From Deltaproteobacteria bacterium (GTDB lineage: Bacteria; Desulfobacterota; Desulfarculia; Adiutricales; JAFDHD01): 34,452 nucleotides of DNA. Position numbers and translations under genes: made by a program. The stretch is taken from contig JAFDHD010000021.1 in the NCBI GenBank assembly GCA_019308995.1, positions 1 through 34,452 of the forward strand, in the 5' to 3' direction. Positions within the stretch are counted from its first letter, which is position 1. Each line of letters opens with the position of its first letter. The notes beneath the pieces were generated by a model that was given only the letters and a program-made list of their open reading frames with translations, was not told the origin of the DNA and made no database searches. Positions 16,743 through 24,700 of the stretch are shown one piece after another.

Positions 16743-17264
16743 ATGGCCGATGAGGCTGAATTGGACGAAATGCTTTTAAAGGTGTTGACTGCTATCTTCA
16801 AGGAGACTCAGGGCGCTCCTGACAGCGTTATTAGCATGTGGACCGTGGGCCAGGGCCTGGGCCTGGACCGGGCTGAGATGGAGAATCTGTCCATGGAACT
16901 GGTCAGCCAAGGGCTTCTGGAGATAAAGAGTCTGTCCGGGAAGGTGGCCTTGACCGAGACCGGGTGGGAAAAAGCTCAAACTATCGAACCCGACGCCGCC
17001 CGGCCAAAGCCCTCGGATGACCTTGAAGGTTTTATTGAAGAACTGATGGCTTCTCTAGAAAATTTCGGTCTTGAGGATCAGGCTCGGAAAGACCTGGAGA
17101 TAGACCTGGCTACACTTCAAGGGCAGATGACCCGCTCCCAGAGGCTCCCCCGGGTCGTGGAGGCTAGCCTTCAGGCCGTTAAAGAAACCCTTGATTCAGC
17201 GCCTCATCCCCCCGGCTCCTCCCTTCTCAGCATCCTGACCAGGTTGACAGCAGCCAAAGAATAG
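16743..17264 (+). CDS. Hypothetical protein with possible winged-helix N-terminus
   Basis: A 173-residue acidic protein not matched to a named family. Residues about 5-75 have the helix-helix-turn-helix-wing rhythm of a winged-helix domain (MWTVGQGLGLDRAEMENLSMELVSQGLLE, then a VALTETGW strand), similar to those that end in an 'LTxxG' wing. Residues 80-173 are predicted helical, with a proline/serine-rich patch near PHPPGSS. There is a good GAGGAG-like site ahead of ATG 16743. No cysteines, membrane spans or signal peptide. Position behind the CGGC gene suggests co-transcription, but a regulatory role is inference. Confidence 0.6.
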   Translation: MADEAELDEMLLKVLTAIFKETQGAPDSVISMWTVGQGLGLDRAEMENLSMELVSQGLLEIKSLSGKVALTETGWEKAQTIEPDAARPKPSDDLEGFIEELMASLENFGLEDQARKDLEIDLATLQGQMTRSQRLPRVVEASLQAVKETLDSAPHPPGSSLLSILTRLTAAKE

Positions 17265-17313
17265 AGGCAGGAAGGCAGCCTGCTTTCCCATCAAGGCTCG
17301 GACTTACTCTTTA

Positions 17314-17748
17314 TCAAGGCAGAAGCAGCTCCTGCCCGACCTTGATGTCCGTGTCCTGAATATTATTGATCTTCATCAAGGCCTCAACCGATACACCGGC
17401 CTTGCGGGAGATTTGCCATAGAGTATCACCCGGTTTGACCGTGTAAATCCGGGGCTTTTTAGCCTGCGGCTGCCGCCCCTGGAGAGCCGACTTAGCCCTG
17501 GTAACGGTTTCTGGCCGCTTGATCTCAAGCCTGTCTTTTTCAGCCTGCTTTTTTAAGGCCTGGTTTTCCTTCTGAAGGTCAAGCAACTCCTTTCCCAATG
17601 AGTTAAGCTCTCCTTGTGACCGAGACAGCTCCTCTTTGACCGCAGCAAGTTCGGATTCAAGCTGTTTGTAGTCCGATTCCGGAACCCCGCACCCGCTTCC
17701 CAGGGTAAAAAAACCGGCGGCAAGTAAAAAAATAAAGATTCTCTTCAT
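17314..17748 (-). CDS. LysM-domain lipoprotein with coiled coil
   Basis: A 144-residue exported protein. An N-terminal signal (MKRIFIFLLAAGFFTLGSGC) ends at a Cys that probably serves as the lipidation site, although the -3 to -1 residues (G-S-G) are not the best lipobox. Residues about 26-72 are a heptad-rich coiled coil (ELAAVKEELSRSQGEL), then a basic linker leads to a single LysM domain (about 99-144: YTVKPGDTLWQISRKAGVS, ending VGQELLLP). LysM binds peptidoglycan, so it probably tethers something in the periplasm or at the outer membrane to the wall. AGGAG precedes the ATG. It converges with the hypothetical gene at 17264 and is alone on this strand. Confidence 0.85.
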   Translation of the reverse strand: MKRIFIFLLAAGFFTLGSGCGVPESDYKQLESELAAVKEELSRSQGELNSLGKELLDLQKENQALKKQAEKDRLEIKRPETVTRAKSALQGRQPQAKKPRIYTVKPGDTLWQISRKAGVSVEALMKINNIQDTDIKVGQELLLP

Positions 17749-18016
17749 TGGATCTCTCCTTTCCCGGAGGGTTCATTCTTGAATCCTTCACGAACCGCCT
17801 CAGAAGGCAAGCCCTTCGGCCTCAAACCTGTCCCGCATTTGCCCTTTTAATGCATTGAAGGTCAAACCGTCTTGAAAAAATGATCGCCTGCAAATCCGAA
17901 GCAATGATACCCAAAAACTGTCTTTAACAGGGAGAAGTATAAGGCAAGAGGAATCGGGCGTCAAGAACGGAAGAGTCGTTATTTTAGAGTAATTGCTAAA
18001 AAAATGCTCTGATATA

Positions 18017-18078
18017 GATTTCCGCTTTCGCGGGAACGACAGTGGAAGTTATTGTCATTCCCGCGCAAGCAGGAATCC
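18017..18078. repeat. Inverted repeat of the 'ATTCCCGC...GCGGGAAT' type
   Basis: Two copies of a roughly 25-bp element face each other: 18017-18041 (core TTTCGCGGGAACGACA) and 18053-18078 (core TGTCATTCCCGCGCAAGC), separated by 11 bases. Their arms match with few mismatches. This is the common dispersed repeat seen in many proteobacterial genomes and resembles Neisseria dRS3-like sequences. It may mark a recombination or integration hotspot. Confidence 0.6.
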
Positions 18079-18387
18079 AGATTCTGAAACCAGGAAGCTA
18101 AAAGGAATACAATTATGATAATCGCTAAATAATCTTGGATAAAGCCATGGCCTTTAAAAAAGAATAACAACGATCATACAGACCCTATTATTTCACGAAC
18201 TGCTGGCGGTGTTGAACCTTCATTTTGTTAAAAGGAGGAACATAATTTCTATCAGGTAATAAAGAGTTAAAATTGCTTAGGGAAAATGAGTTATTTTTTC
18301 TCATGGAGGGAATTCGCACCCAAAAAGGTGACCATCTGATTCAAATACCATTTTCATCAATTCCTGCCTAGAGATTCGATTTTTTTC

Positions 18388-18417
18388 TTGACAATTCTTG
18401 AGCAACTGTTTTATTAG
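18388..18417 (+). promoter_or_regulatory. Candidate promoter upstream of the AbrB-like gene
   Basis: TTGACA at 18388-18393 with TATTAG at 18412-18417 (18-base spacer) lies in the AT-rich zone. It would leave an unusually long leader of about 230 bases before the ATG at 18651. Confidence 0.35.
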
Positions 18418-18650
18418 GTAAATAAAATTCACTCATTTGTTTTTCATCAATTTTATGTTGTTTTGCAATGATGTTATTTTGACTGTTTACATATATGAAT
18501 ATTCGACAAGTCCGCTGGAAAGTTTAGCTTAAACTTGATCGGATTATTTGATCGGGCGTAAGAAATACCCCATTGACCGACCATAAAGAGGTAAAAGATG
18601 GTCCATGATATCAGGAATTAACTCAACTGTTAAACAGAAAAGGAGGAAAC

Positions 18651-18986
18651 ATGGCAAGAAAAAAGGTGGTTGATTCAGCAAAGTTGATCAAGGCTGTAGA
18701 ATCTGGGTTGCCTGCAAAAGAGACAATGAGCATGTTTGGGTTCAAGACAAGAACTCAGCTTAAATCATTTTATCTCGACGCTCTGGTAGAAACAGGCAAG
18801 GTCAAAGGCATCGTCAGCCGCATCCTCAAGAAAACTAGGCGACCAAAGAAGATCAAGGCAATCAAGGTTAATAAGCGGGGAAGTTTAGTGGTAACGCGCG
18901 GCATGGTTGAGGAAATGAAGTTTGCCATTGGCGACGCCTTTTCCATTCGAAAAACCAAATCTGGAATCAGCTTGCGAAAAAACTAA
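18651..18986 (+). CDS. Small AbrB/SpoVT-like DNA-binding candidate
   Basis: A 111-residue very basic protein. Residues about 8-50 are helical and look like a helix-turn-helix (GLPAKETMSMFGFKTRTQL, where 'AKETMSMFGF' would be helix-turn and 'RTQLKSFYLDAL' recognition helix). A lysine-rich linker (KKTRRPKKIKAIK) leads to residues about 66-111, KVNKRGSLVVTRGMVEEM...IGDAFSIRKTKSGISL, which fit the swapped-hairpin AbrB/SpoVT fold seen in antitoxins and transition regulators. ATG at 18651 follows AGGAGG by 5 bases. No toxin-like gene is adjacent. A transcription factor is the best guess; not proved by sequence alone. Confidence 0.55.
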   Translation: MARKKVVDSAKLIKAVESGLPAKETMSMFGFKTRTQLKSFYLDALVETGKVKGIVSRILKKTRRPKKIKAIKVNKRGSLVVTRGMVEEMKFAIGDAFSIRKTKSGISLRKN

Positions 18987-19281
18987 AGACAGTTCATCGC
19001 TCTAGCAGCCTGATCCAACTTTTAATCATTATTCGATCAAACAAATAAGTCCCCGGCTTCTGGCTTGAAGATAATTTCTGCCTGCGGTCGGGGATTGGTT
19101 TTATGATGTCATTTAACATTTTCAAAATTGGAGCGGATGTGGTAAATCACAGCGTCTTGTTTCGTTTTTATTTACAGCTCTTTTTTTGATTCACCGGATG
19201 GCCCCTGGTTGGGTTGAAAATTGACTAGGTTTTATGATACTAGTAGGCCCTGATTTCAGATGATGCCTCTCACGGGAGCAG

Positions 19282-19935
19282 ATGATGATCGTCACACAAA
19301 TCCTCGTTGGACAGTTTGCTGTTTTTTGTTACCTCATCGGCTGCGAGGCCACGCACGAGGCCCTGGTAATAGACCCGGCCGGTGACGAAGATCGCATCAA
19401 GGACGCGGCGCAGGAAGCCGGCCTGAACATCAAGTACATCTTCAACACGCACGGCCATCCAGACCACACCTGCGGTAACGCCCGCATGAAGGAAATAACC
19501 GGGGCGGCCATTGTGATGCATGCCTTGGATGATGATATCTTTAATATCAAAGGCAACGCTCGCATGGCTTCGGTCTGGGGCCTGGCTCAGTCTCCCCCGG
19601 CTGATATCAGGCTGGACCAGGAAAAGACCTTCAGGGTCGGTCAGGTCAATCTGGAGATTATTCATACGCCCGGTCATACCCCTGGAGGCCTCTGCCTGCT
19701 TGGAGAAGGCCAGCTCTTTACCGGCGACACCCTGTTCGTAGGCAGCGGTGGCCGAACCGATCTGCCATATGGTTCCCTGTCCGCCCTGCTGGATTCCATC
19801 AAGAAACTGATGGCCTTGCCTGACGACACGGTCATCTGGCCTGGCCACGACTACGGCGACGTCCCGACCTCGACCATCGGCCGTGAAAAAAAGACTAATG
19901 TCTATGTGGTTGAGTTCGATCTTTTAGAGGAATAG
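19282..19935 (+). CDS. MBL-fold metallo-hydrolase (glyoxalase II-like)
   Basis: A 217-residue metallo-beta-lactamase-fold protein. It holds the metal motif THGHPDHTCG, a following HTPGHTPGG histidine segment, FTGDTLFVGSGGRTDL with the bridging Asp, and a C-terminal WPGHDYG histidine; these complete the dinuclear site. The pattern suits the glyoxalase II/ETHE1-like group of small hydrolases of thioesters or persulfides. ATG at 19282 is used; the next ATG (19285) is better placed relative to GGGAG at 19274-19278. It stands alone between a regulator candidate and trkA. Substrate cannot be assigned. Confidence 0.87.
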   Translation: MMIVTQILVGQFAVFCYLIGCEATHEALVIDPAGDEDRIKDAAQEAGLNIKYIFNTHGHPDHTCGNARMKEITGAAIVMHALDDDIFNIKGNARMASVWGLAQSPPADIRLDQEKTFRVGQVNLEIIHTPGHTPGGLCLLGEGQLFTGDTLFVGSGGRTDLPYGSLSALLDSIKKLMALPDDTVIWPGHDYGDVPTSTIGREKKTNVYVVEFDLLEE

Positions 19936-20095
19936 AGGTTATTGATCCAAAAAGGCCTGTGAACTGTTTCTGGGTACCGGCCTCGTTTATGACAATCAAC
20001 CTCGGGCTGGCCGACTTGAATCCTGTGAGGTTCTCTGCTATAGCATACCCACGAACACAATTTAAACTCCAGGGCCTCCTGGAAAGGATAAAGAC

Positions 20096-21460
20096 TTGAA
20101 GGTTATCATCGTCGGCGCCGGCGAGGTCGGCTATCATATCGCTAACAAGCTCTCCAAAGAGAACAAAGACGTGGTCCTGATAGACCTGGATGCGGAGAGG
20201 CTCAAGGAGGTCGGTGAGACCCTGGACGTTCAGACCCTACATGGCTCTGGAGCCAGCCCTACCCTGCTGCGCCTGGCCGGTATAGAATCCGCTGACATGA
20301 TCATTGCGGTGACTGACAGTGATGAATCCAATCTTGTTACCTGCCTCATGGGCCGCCTCCTTGCCACGGGCACGACGCGCATCGCCCGCATCCGCAACCA
20401 GGATTTCTTTAATATCGAAGAGTTAATAACTGGAGAGGTGCTGGATTTATCCCTGGTCATCAATCCTGAGGCGGAGGTGGTCAAGACGATCCTTCGCCTG
20501 CTCGAGGTTCCGGGCGCCATGGATGTGGTTGACTTTGCGGACGGCCTGGTCAGGCTGATCGGGCTCAAGATAACCCCTGATTCAAACCTGGCCGGTCTGA
20601 CCATGGCCCAGCTTCGTGAAATTGATCCTGAGCAGCACATCCTTATTGCCGCCATTTACCGGGACACGAGCGTGATCATCCCGCACGGCGGGACGCAGCT
20701 TGAGATCGGCGATCTGGTTTATCTGCCAGCGCGGCCTGAAGAGGTGGAAAGGATCCTGCGCATCTTCGGGCGAACCTCAGCCGCGGTGCGCAATATTTTT
20801 ATCGTCGGCGGCGGGCAGGTCGGAACGGGGCTGGCCTTGGCCTTGGAGGATTGGCCTGTCACGGTCAAACTGATCGAAAGAAACGTGGAAGTTTGCCAGG
20901 AGTTGAGTGAAATCCTGAACAAGACCATCATCTTGAAAGGGGATGGCACCGACCAATCCCTGCTCGAGGAAGAGAACGTCGCCGATGCAGACGTCTTTAT
21001 CGCCCTGACCAATGACGAGGAGGAAAACGTCCTCTCATGTCTGCAGGCCAAACGATTGGGGGCGCGGCAGGCCATTACCCGGATCAATAAGTTCTCTTAC
21101 ATCCCCCTGGTCACGGCCATAGGTCTCGAGACAATGGTCAGTTCGCGCCTCTCAGCGATTTCGGTCATCCTCCAGCATATCCGTCGAGGCAAGGTCGTTT
21201 CCGTGGCGGCCCTTAAAGGTGAAGACGCCGAAGCCATCGAATTCGTGGCCTTGGAAAGCTCGGATATCGTCGGGCGATCCATTGAGGAAATCAAGTTTCC
21301 TCACCAGGCAATTATCGCGGCCATTGTACGGCAGAATCATGTCATCATCCCCACCGGGCAGACCATTATCCAACCTGATGATCGAATCATAATCTTTACG
21401 CGCCGGGAGGCCATCAGCAAGGTAGAAAAGGCCTTTATGGTCAAGCTGGAGTATTTCTAG
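20096..21460 (+). CDS. trkA: Trk potassium uptake system, NAD-binding peripheral protein TrkA
   Basis: A 454-residue cytoplasmic regulator of potassium uptake. It has two RCK-N domains with Rossmann motifs, IIVGAGEVGYHIA (residues 4-16) and IVGGGQVGTGLAL (about 237), each followed by a conserved acidic residue at the end of strand 2 (DLD, ER), and two RCK-C ligand-binding domains. The usual length is about 450. The start is TTG at 20096, a rare codon here, supported by a GGAAAGGA site at 20081-20088 and by the N-terminal alignment of the Rossmann motif. trkH begins directly after the stop codon, so the pair is translationally coupled. Confidence 0.92.
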   Translation: MKVIIVGAGEVGYHIANKLSKENKDVVLIDLDAERLKEVGETLDVQTLHGSGASPTLLRLAGIESADMIIAVTDSDESNLVTCLMGRLLATGTTRIARIRNQDFFNIEELITGEVLDLSLVINPEAEVVKTILRLLEVPGAMDVVDFADGLVRLIGLKITPDSNLAGLTMAQLREIDPEQHILIAAIYRDTSVIIPHGGTQLEIGDLVYLPARPEEVERILRIFGRTSAAVRNIFIVGGGQVGTGLALALEDWPVTVKLIERNVEVCQELSEILNKTIILKGDGTDQSLLEEENVADADVFIALTNDEEENVLSCLQAKRLGARQAITRINKFSYIPLVTAIGLETMVSSRLSAISVILQHIRRGKVVSVAALKGEDAEAIEFVALESSDIVGRSIEEIKFPHQAIIAAIVRQNHVIIPTGQTIIQPDDRIIIFTRREAISKVEKAFMVKLEYF

Positions 21461-22906
21461 ATGAACCTGAGGTTGGTCTTCTATCTGATCGGGATACTCA
21501 ACCTCTTCCTGGCCTTATCCATGACCGCCCCTTTAGCCGTGGCGATCGGATATAATGATGGCCTGGCCTTCGCCATGCTGCACAGTATCCTCCTGACCCT
21601 CCTCTCCGGCCTGATCCTGATCCTGTTCTGCCGATCACCCGGCCAGGAAATTCGCCATCGAGAAGGCATGGCCGTGGTGGCCCTGGGATGGCTTTCGGCC
21701 GGTTTTTTTGGAGCCTTACCCTACTACCTGTCCGGAATTCAGGCCAGCTACCTGAATTGTCTCTTTGAATCCCTTTCCGGTTTTACGACCACCGGGGCCA
21801 GCATCCTGACGAACATAGAGGCCCTCCCCAAAGGCATTCTTTTCTGGCGCAGTCTGACCCACTGGCTGGGTGGCATGGGCATCATTGTCATGACCATTGC
21901 CATCCTGCCTTTACTCGGGGTCGGCGGGATGCAGCTTTACAAGGCTGAGGTTCCGGGTCCCACGGCTGATAAACTCCAGCCGCGCATCACCGAGACGGCC
22001 AAAACCCTCTGGAAGGTCTACCTGATCTTCACCGGGGCTGAGGTTATCCTTCTTTATTTTGGCGGCATGGACCTCTTCGACTCCTTCTGCCACACCTTCG
22101 GCACCCTGGCCACCGGCGGCTTTTCTACTAAAAACGCCAGTATCGGCCATTACCAGAGTGTGTATTTTGACGTTGTCATCACGGTCTTTATGCTTCTGGC
22201 TGGCATCAACTTCGCCCTGCACTACCAGGCCCTGACTGGCAACCTCAAGGCCTTTTACCGGAACTCAGAACTGCGGTTTTTTCTATGCGTCTTCGTTCTG
22301 GCGACCATCCTGGTGACCTGGTCAATATGGAGAAACAATGTCCCGTCTTTAGCCGAATCCTTGCACCAGGCCTCCTTCCAGTCGGCCTCGATCCTGACCA
22401 CCACCGGCTACACCACAGCCGACTTTGAACGATGGCCTTCCCTGGCCAGAATCATTCTCATTATCCTCATCTTTATCGGCGGCTCCGCTGGTTCGACCGG
22501 CGGGAGCATCAAGTGCGTCCGCATCCTGCTCCTCCTGAAGCACACTTACCGTGAGCTCAGAGGTTTGATTCATCCGCATGCCGTCATCCCGATCAAACTC
22601 CAAGGCAAGGTCGTGCCAGATGACGTTCTTTCCTCTATCTGGGGATTTTTTATCCTGTTCCTCTCTCTTTTTCTCGTGGCTTCGACCATCCTGACCATGA
22701 TGGGCATTGATCTGACCACCTCTTTTATGGCCGTGGCTGCGACTATAGGCAACATCGGACCAGGATTGGGCGCGGTTGGCCCGACTGACAACTACGCGCA
22801 CCTCCCTCAGGCCGCCAAGGTCGTCTTGATGCTGTGCATGCTCCTGGGCCGACTTGAGGTCTATACCGTCTTTATCCTGTTTGTCCCGGAATTCTGGAAA
22901 AAATAG
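21461..22906 (+). CDS. trkH: Trk potassium uptake system membrane subunit TrkH
   Basis: The potassium-translocating subunit, 481 residues with about ten to twelve hydrophobic spans. The four selectivity-filter segments with their glycine are visible in order: FTTTGASIL, TLATGGFST, LTTTGYTTA and TIGNIGPGLG, and the gating-loop glycines are preserved (IGGSAGSTGGSIK). ATG at 21461 directly follows the TAG of trkA. With TrkA it forms a low-affinity K+ uptake system driven by membrane potential and controlled by nucleotide binding to TrkA. It meets ddl tail to tail, with about 60 bases between the two stops. Confidence 0.93.
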   Translation: MNLRLVFYLIGILNLFLALSMTAPLAVAIGYNDGLAFAMLHSILLTLLSGLILILFCRSPGQEIRHREGMAVVALGWLSAGFFGALPYYLSGIQASYLNCLFESLSGFTTTGASILTNIEALPKGILFWRSLTHWLGGMGIIVMTIAILPLLGVGGMQLYKAEVPGPTADKLQPRITETAKTLWKVYLIFTGAEVILLYFGGMDLFDSFCHTFGTLATGGFSTKNASIGHYQSVYFDVVITVFMLLAGINFALHYQALTGNLKAFYRNSELRFFLCVFVLATILVTWSIWRNNVPSLAESLHQASFQSASILTTTGYTTADFERWPSLARIILIILIFIGGSAGSTGGSIKCVRILLLLKHTYRELRGLIHPHAVIPIKLQGKVVPDDVLSSIWGFFILFLSLFLVASTILTMMGIDLTTSFMAVAATIGNIGPGLGAVGPTDNYAHLPQAAKVVLMLCMLLGRLEVYTVFILFVPEFWKK

Positions 22907-22969
22907 AAAATCGGTTTGAGTGAGCTGATTGACTCCGGGCGGAAAGCCTTTTTAAAAAATCCAACCCGG

Positions 22970-24079
22970 TCAGCCTTCATAAGAGGTCTTGAGGCCTTTA
23001 TCCTTTTCAAATCGTTCTATGGCAAGCTGGATGAGCCGGTCTATCAACTCCGGATAAGAGAGGCCCGACGCCTCCCAGAGCCGCGGATACATACTGATCT
23101 TTGTAAAGCCGGGGATGGTGTTGATCTCGTTTACAATGACTTCATTATTCGTCTTAAGGAAAAAGTCCACGCGGGCCATGCCTTCGCAGCACAGGGTCTT
23201 AAAGGCCTTAATCGCCAGGTCCTGAACCTGACCGGTAATCTGAGCCGGCAGTTCTGCCGGGACCTTCAAAAGAGCGCCGTGTTCATCAATGTATTTGGCT
23301 TCGTATGAGTAAAATTCATGGGAAGGGATGATTTCACCGGGCACTGAAGCAATGGGGTCCTCGTTTCCCAGGACAGAACACTCAATTTCTCTTCCTTCAA
23401 CATGTTCTTCAATTATGACCTTATGATCGAATTGAAACGCCTCGTCAACGGCCTGCTCAAACTGATCCATGTCGTGGACCTTGCTAATCCCGATGGAAGA
23501 GCCGTAGTTGGCCGGTTTGACGAAAAACGGCAGCCCCAACCGGGCCTTGATATCCTCAAAATTCATCTCGTTTCGCAGATGCAGGTTAAAGATAAGAAAC
23601 CTGGCGATTGGAATTTGAGCGTCCCGAAGCAGCCTCTTCATGACGTCCTTATCCATGCCCAGGGCTGAACCCAGAACACCGGCTCCGACAAAGGGAAGAT
23701 CGGCCAGTTTTAATAACCCCTGAATCGTGCCATCCTCTCCAAAGGGGCCGTGCAGGATCGGGAAGACCACATCAATCGGCCCCACGGACCCTGGCCCGGA
23801 AGGGCTGACGAGCCGCTCCTGGCTGCCGCCGGGAATCAGGCTTATCCGGGCGTCGGAATCATGTATCTTGATTCTTTTCGGGTCCTCATCATGGAGCAGA
23901 TACCGCGAGGTCTCCAGGAGGGACCACTGTCCCTTTTTGTCAATGCCAATCAGGATCACCTCATATTTTTCCTGGTCAATGGCTTCCAGCACGTTTTTAG
24001 CTGACCGAAGGGAAACTTCATGTTCACCGGACTTGCCGCCGAAAAGAATCCCGACCCGTATCTTTTTACCCATGTTCAC
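22970..24079 (-). CDS. ddl: D-alanine--D-alanine ligase
   Basis: ATP-grasp enzyme that joins two D-alanines for peptidoglycan precursor synthesis in the cytoplasm. Motifs are clear: FGGKSGEHEVSLRSA at the N-terminus, LHGPFGEDGTIQG, GAGVLGSALGMDKDVMK, VKPANYGSSIGISKV, EEHVEGREIECSV and the C-terminal VNEINTIPGFTKISMYPRLW with the metal-binding Glu/Asn. The 369-residue length fits the longer DdlA/Van-type group. The frame opens with MNMGKK, so the start may be at either ATG two codons apart. It is the third gene of the strand and begins 6 bases after the TonB-like stop. Confidence 0.93.
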   Translation of the reverse strand: MNMGKKIRVGILFGGKSGEHEVSLRSAKNVLEAIDQEKYEVILIGIDKKGQWSLLETSRYLLHDEDPKRIKIHDSDARISLIPGGSQERLVSPSGPGSVGPIDVVFPILHGPFGEDGTIQGLLKLADLPFVGAGVLGSALGMDKDVMKRLLRDAQIPIARFLIFNLHLRNEMNFEDIKARLGLPFFVKPANYGSSIGISKVHDMDQFEQAVDEAFQFDHKVIIEEHVEGREIECSVLGNEDPIASVPGEIIPSHEFYSYEAKYIDEHGALLKVPAELPAQITGQVQDLAIKAFKTLCCEGMARVDFFLKTNNEVIVNEINTIPGFTKISMYPRLWEASGLSYPELIDRLIQLAIERFEKDKGLKTSYEG

Positions 24080-24085
24080 GCCCCC

Positions 24086-24700
24086 TTATTTCACGCCGAT
24101 GTACTGGAACCGGTAGTCAAAAACGGCCCGGATATTCAGACGTTTGAGTTTAATATGGTCCGGAAAGCCCGGGTAAGGGGCGGCCCGGTGCAGCGCTTCG
24201 AGAGCGGCTTCGTCCAGGACGGCATGGCCCGAGGAGGAATCCAGGACGACCCGCAGGAGCCTCCCGTCGCTGCTCAAGGTAAAGACAGCCATGAGCCGGC
24301 CGCCTGCGATGTTTTTCTGGGCTCCAGCCGGGTAGATCCAATGATTTTTGATCCGGTTCTTAATCTGGTGCATGTAGGAAAGATATTCAGGCGCCTTACT
24401 TTCCAGGGAAATGGTGTCCTCATTCTCTGAATCGGCGTCAAGGACCGCCTTTACAGAGGTTTTCGAGGCCTTATCAGTTAGAACCCTGTCAGCCGTTTTT
24501 TTCAACTCTTCAAGCACGGGTTTTTTCAGGGAAGCAACGTCAATTTCCACTTCCATGACTAGCGGCGGACTGCTCATTGAGGCTGGTAATGGCGGCGCAT
24601 ATTGAAGCAAGGCGAAGCCCAGGATGTGAACCCAGGCTGAAATGACCAGGGCCAGGCCCAGGTCCAGCCCCTGGCGCCGCTGCCCGTCAGAGTTAATCAT
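24086..24700 (-). CDS. TonB-like energy transducer C-terminal domain protein
   Basis: A 204-residue protein with a short cytoplasmic N-terminus (MINSDGQRRQG), a single membrane anchor at about residues 13-34 (LGLALVISAWVHILGF, with the small/aromatic pattern that contacts ExbB/ExbD) and a periplasmic TonB C-terminal domain (YMHQIKNRIKNHWIYPAGAQ, then VVLDSSSGHAVLDEAALEAL). A proline-rich spacer is lacking, so it is a shortened TonB or a TolA-like anchor. Starting at MINSD puts the ATG 8 bases inside the previous gene; a longer frame to 24814 would overlap that gene by 120 bases and is not preferred. No exbB or exbD is in the window. Confidence 0.8.
   Translation of the reverse strand: MINSDGQRRQGLDLGLALVISAWVHILGFALLQYAPPLPASMSSPPLVMEVEIDVASLKKPVLEELKKTADRVLTDKASKTSVKAVLDADSENEDTISLESKAPEYLSYMHQIKNRIKNHWIYPAGAQKNIAGGRLMAVFTLSSDGRLLRVVLDSSSGHAVLDEAALEALHRAAPYPGFPDHIKLKRLNIRAVFDYRFQYIGVK

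Larger units (their letters stand above)
17749..18650. other. 900-bp non-coding region upstream of the LysM and AbrB-like genes
   Basis: A divergent intergenic region with no credible gene. It becomes clearly AT-rich between 18280 and 18520. It holds one inverted-repeat unit (18017-18078) and a candidate promoter (18388-18417). The short reverse frame at 17979-18170 gives the tell-tale translation of the repeat and is not a gene. What else, if anything, the remaining bases encode (a small RNA would be possible) cannot be seen directly. Confidence 0.6.

Noticed and set aside
17979-18170. 63-residue reverse frame
   Set aside because: Its translation is the familiar product of the ATTCCCGC-type inverted repeat, so it is repeat DNA rather than a gene.
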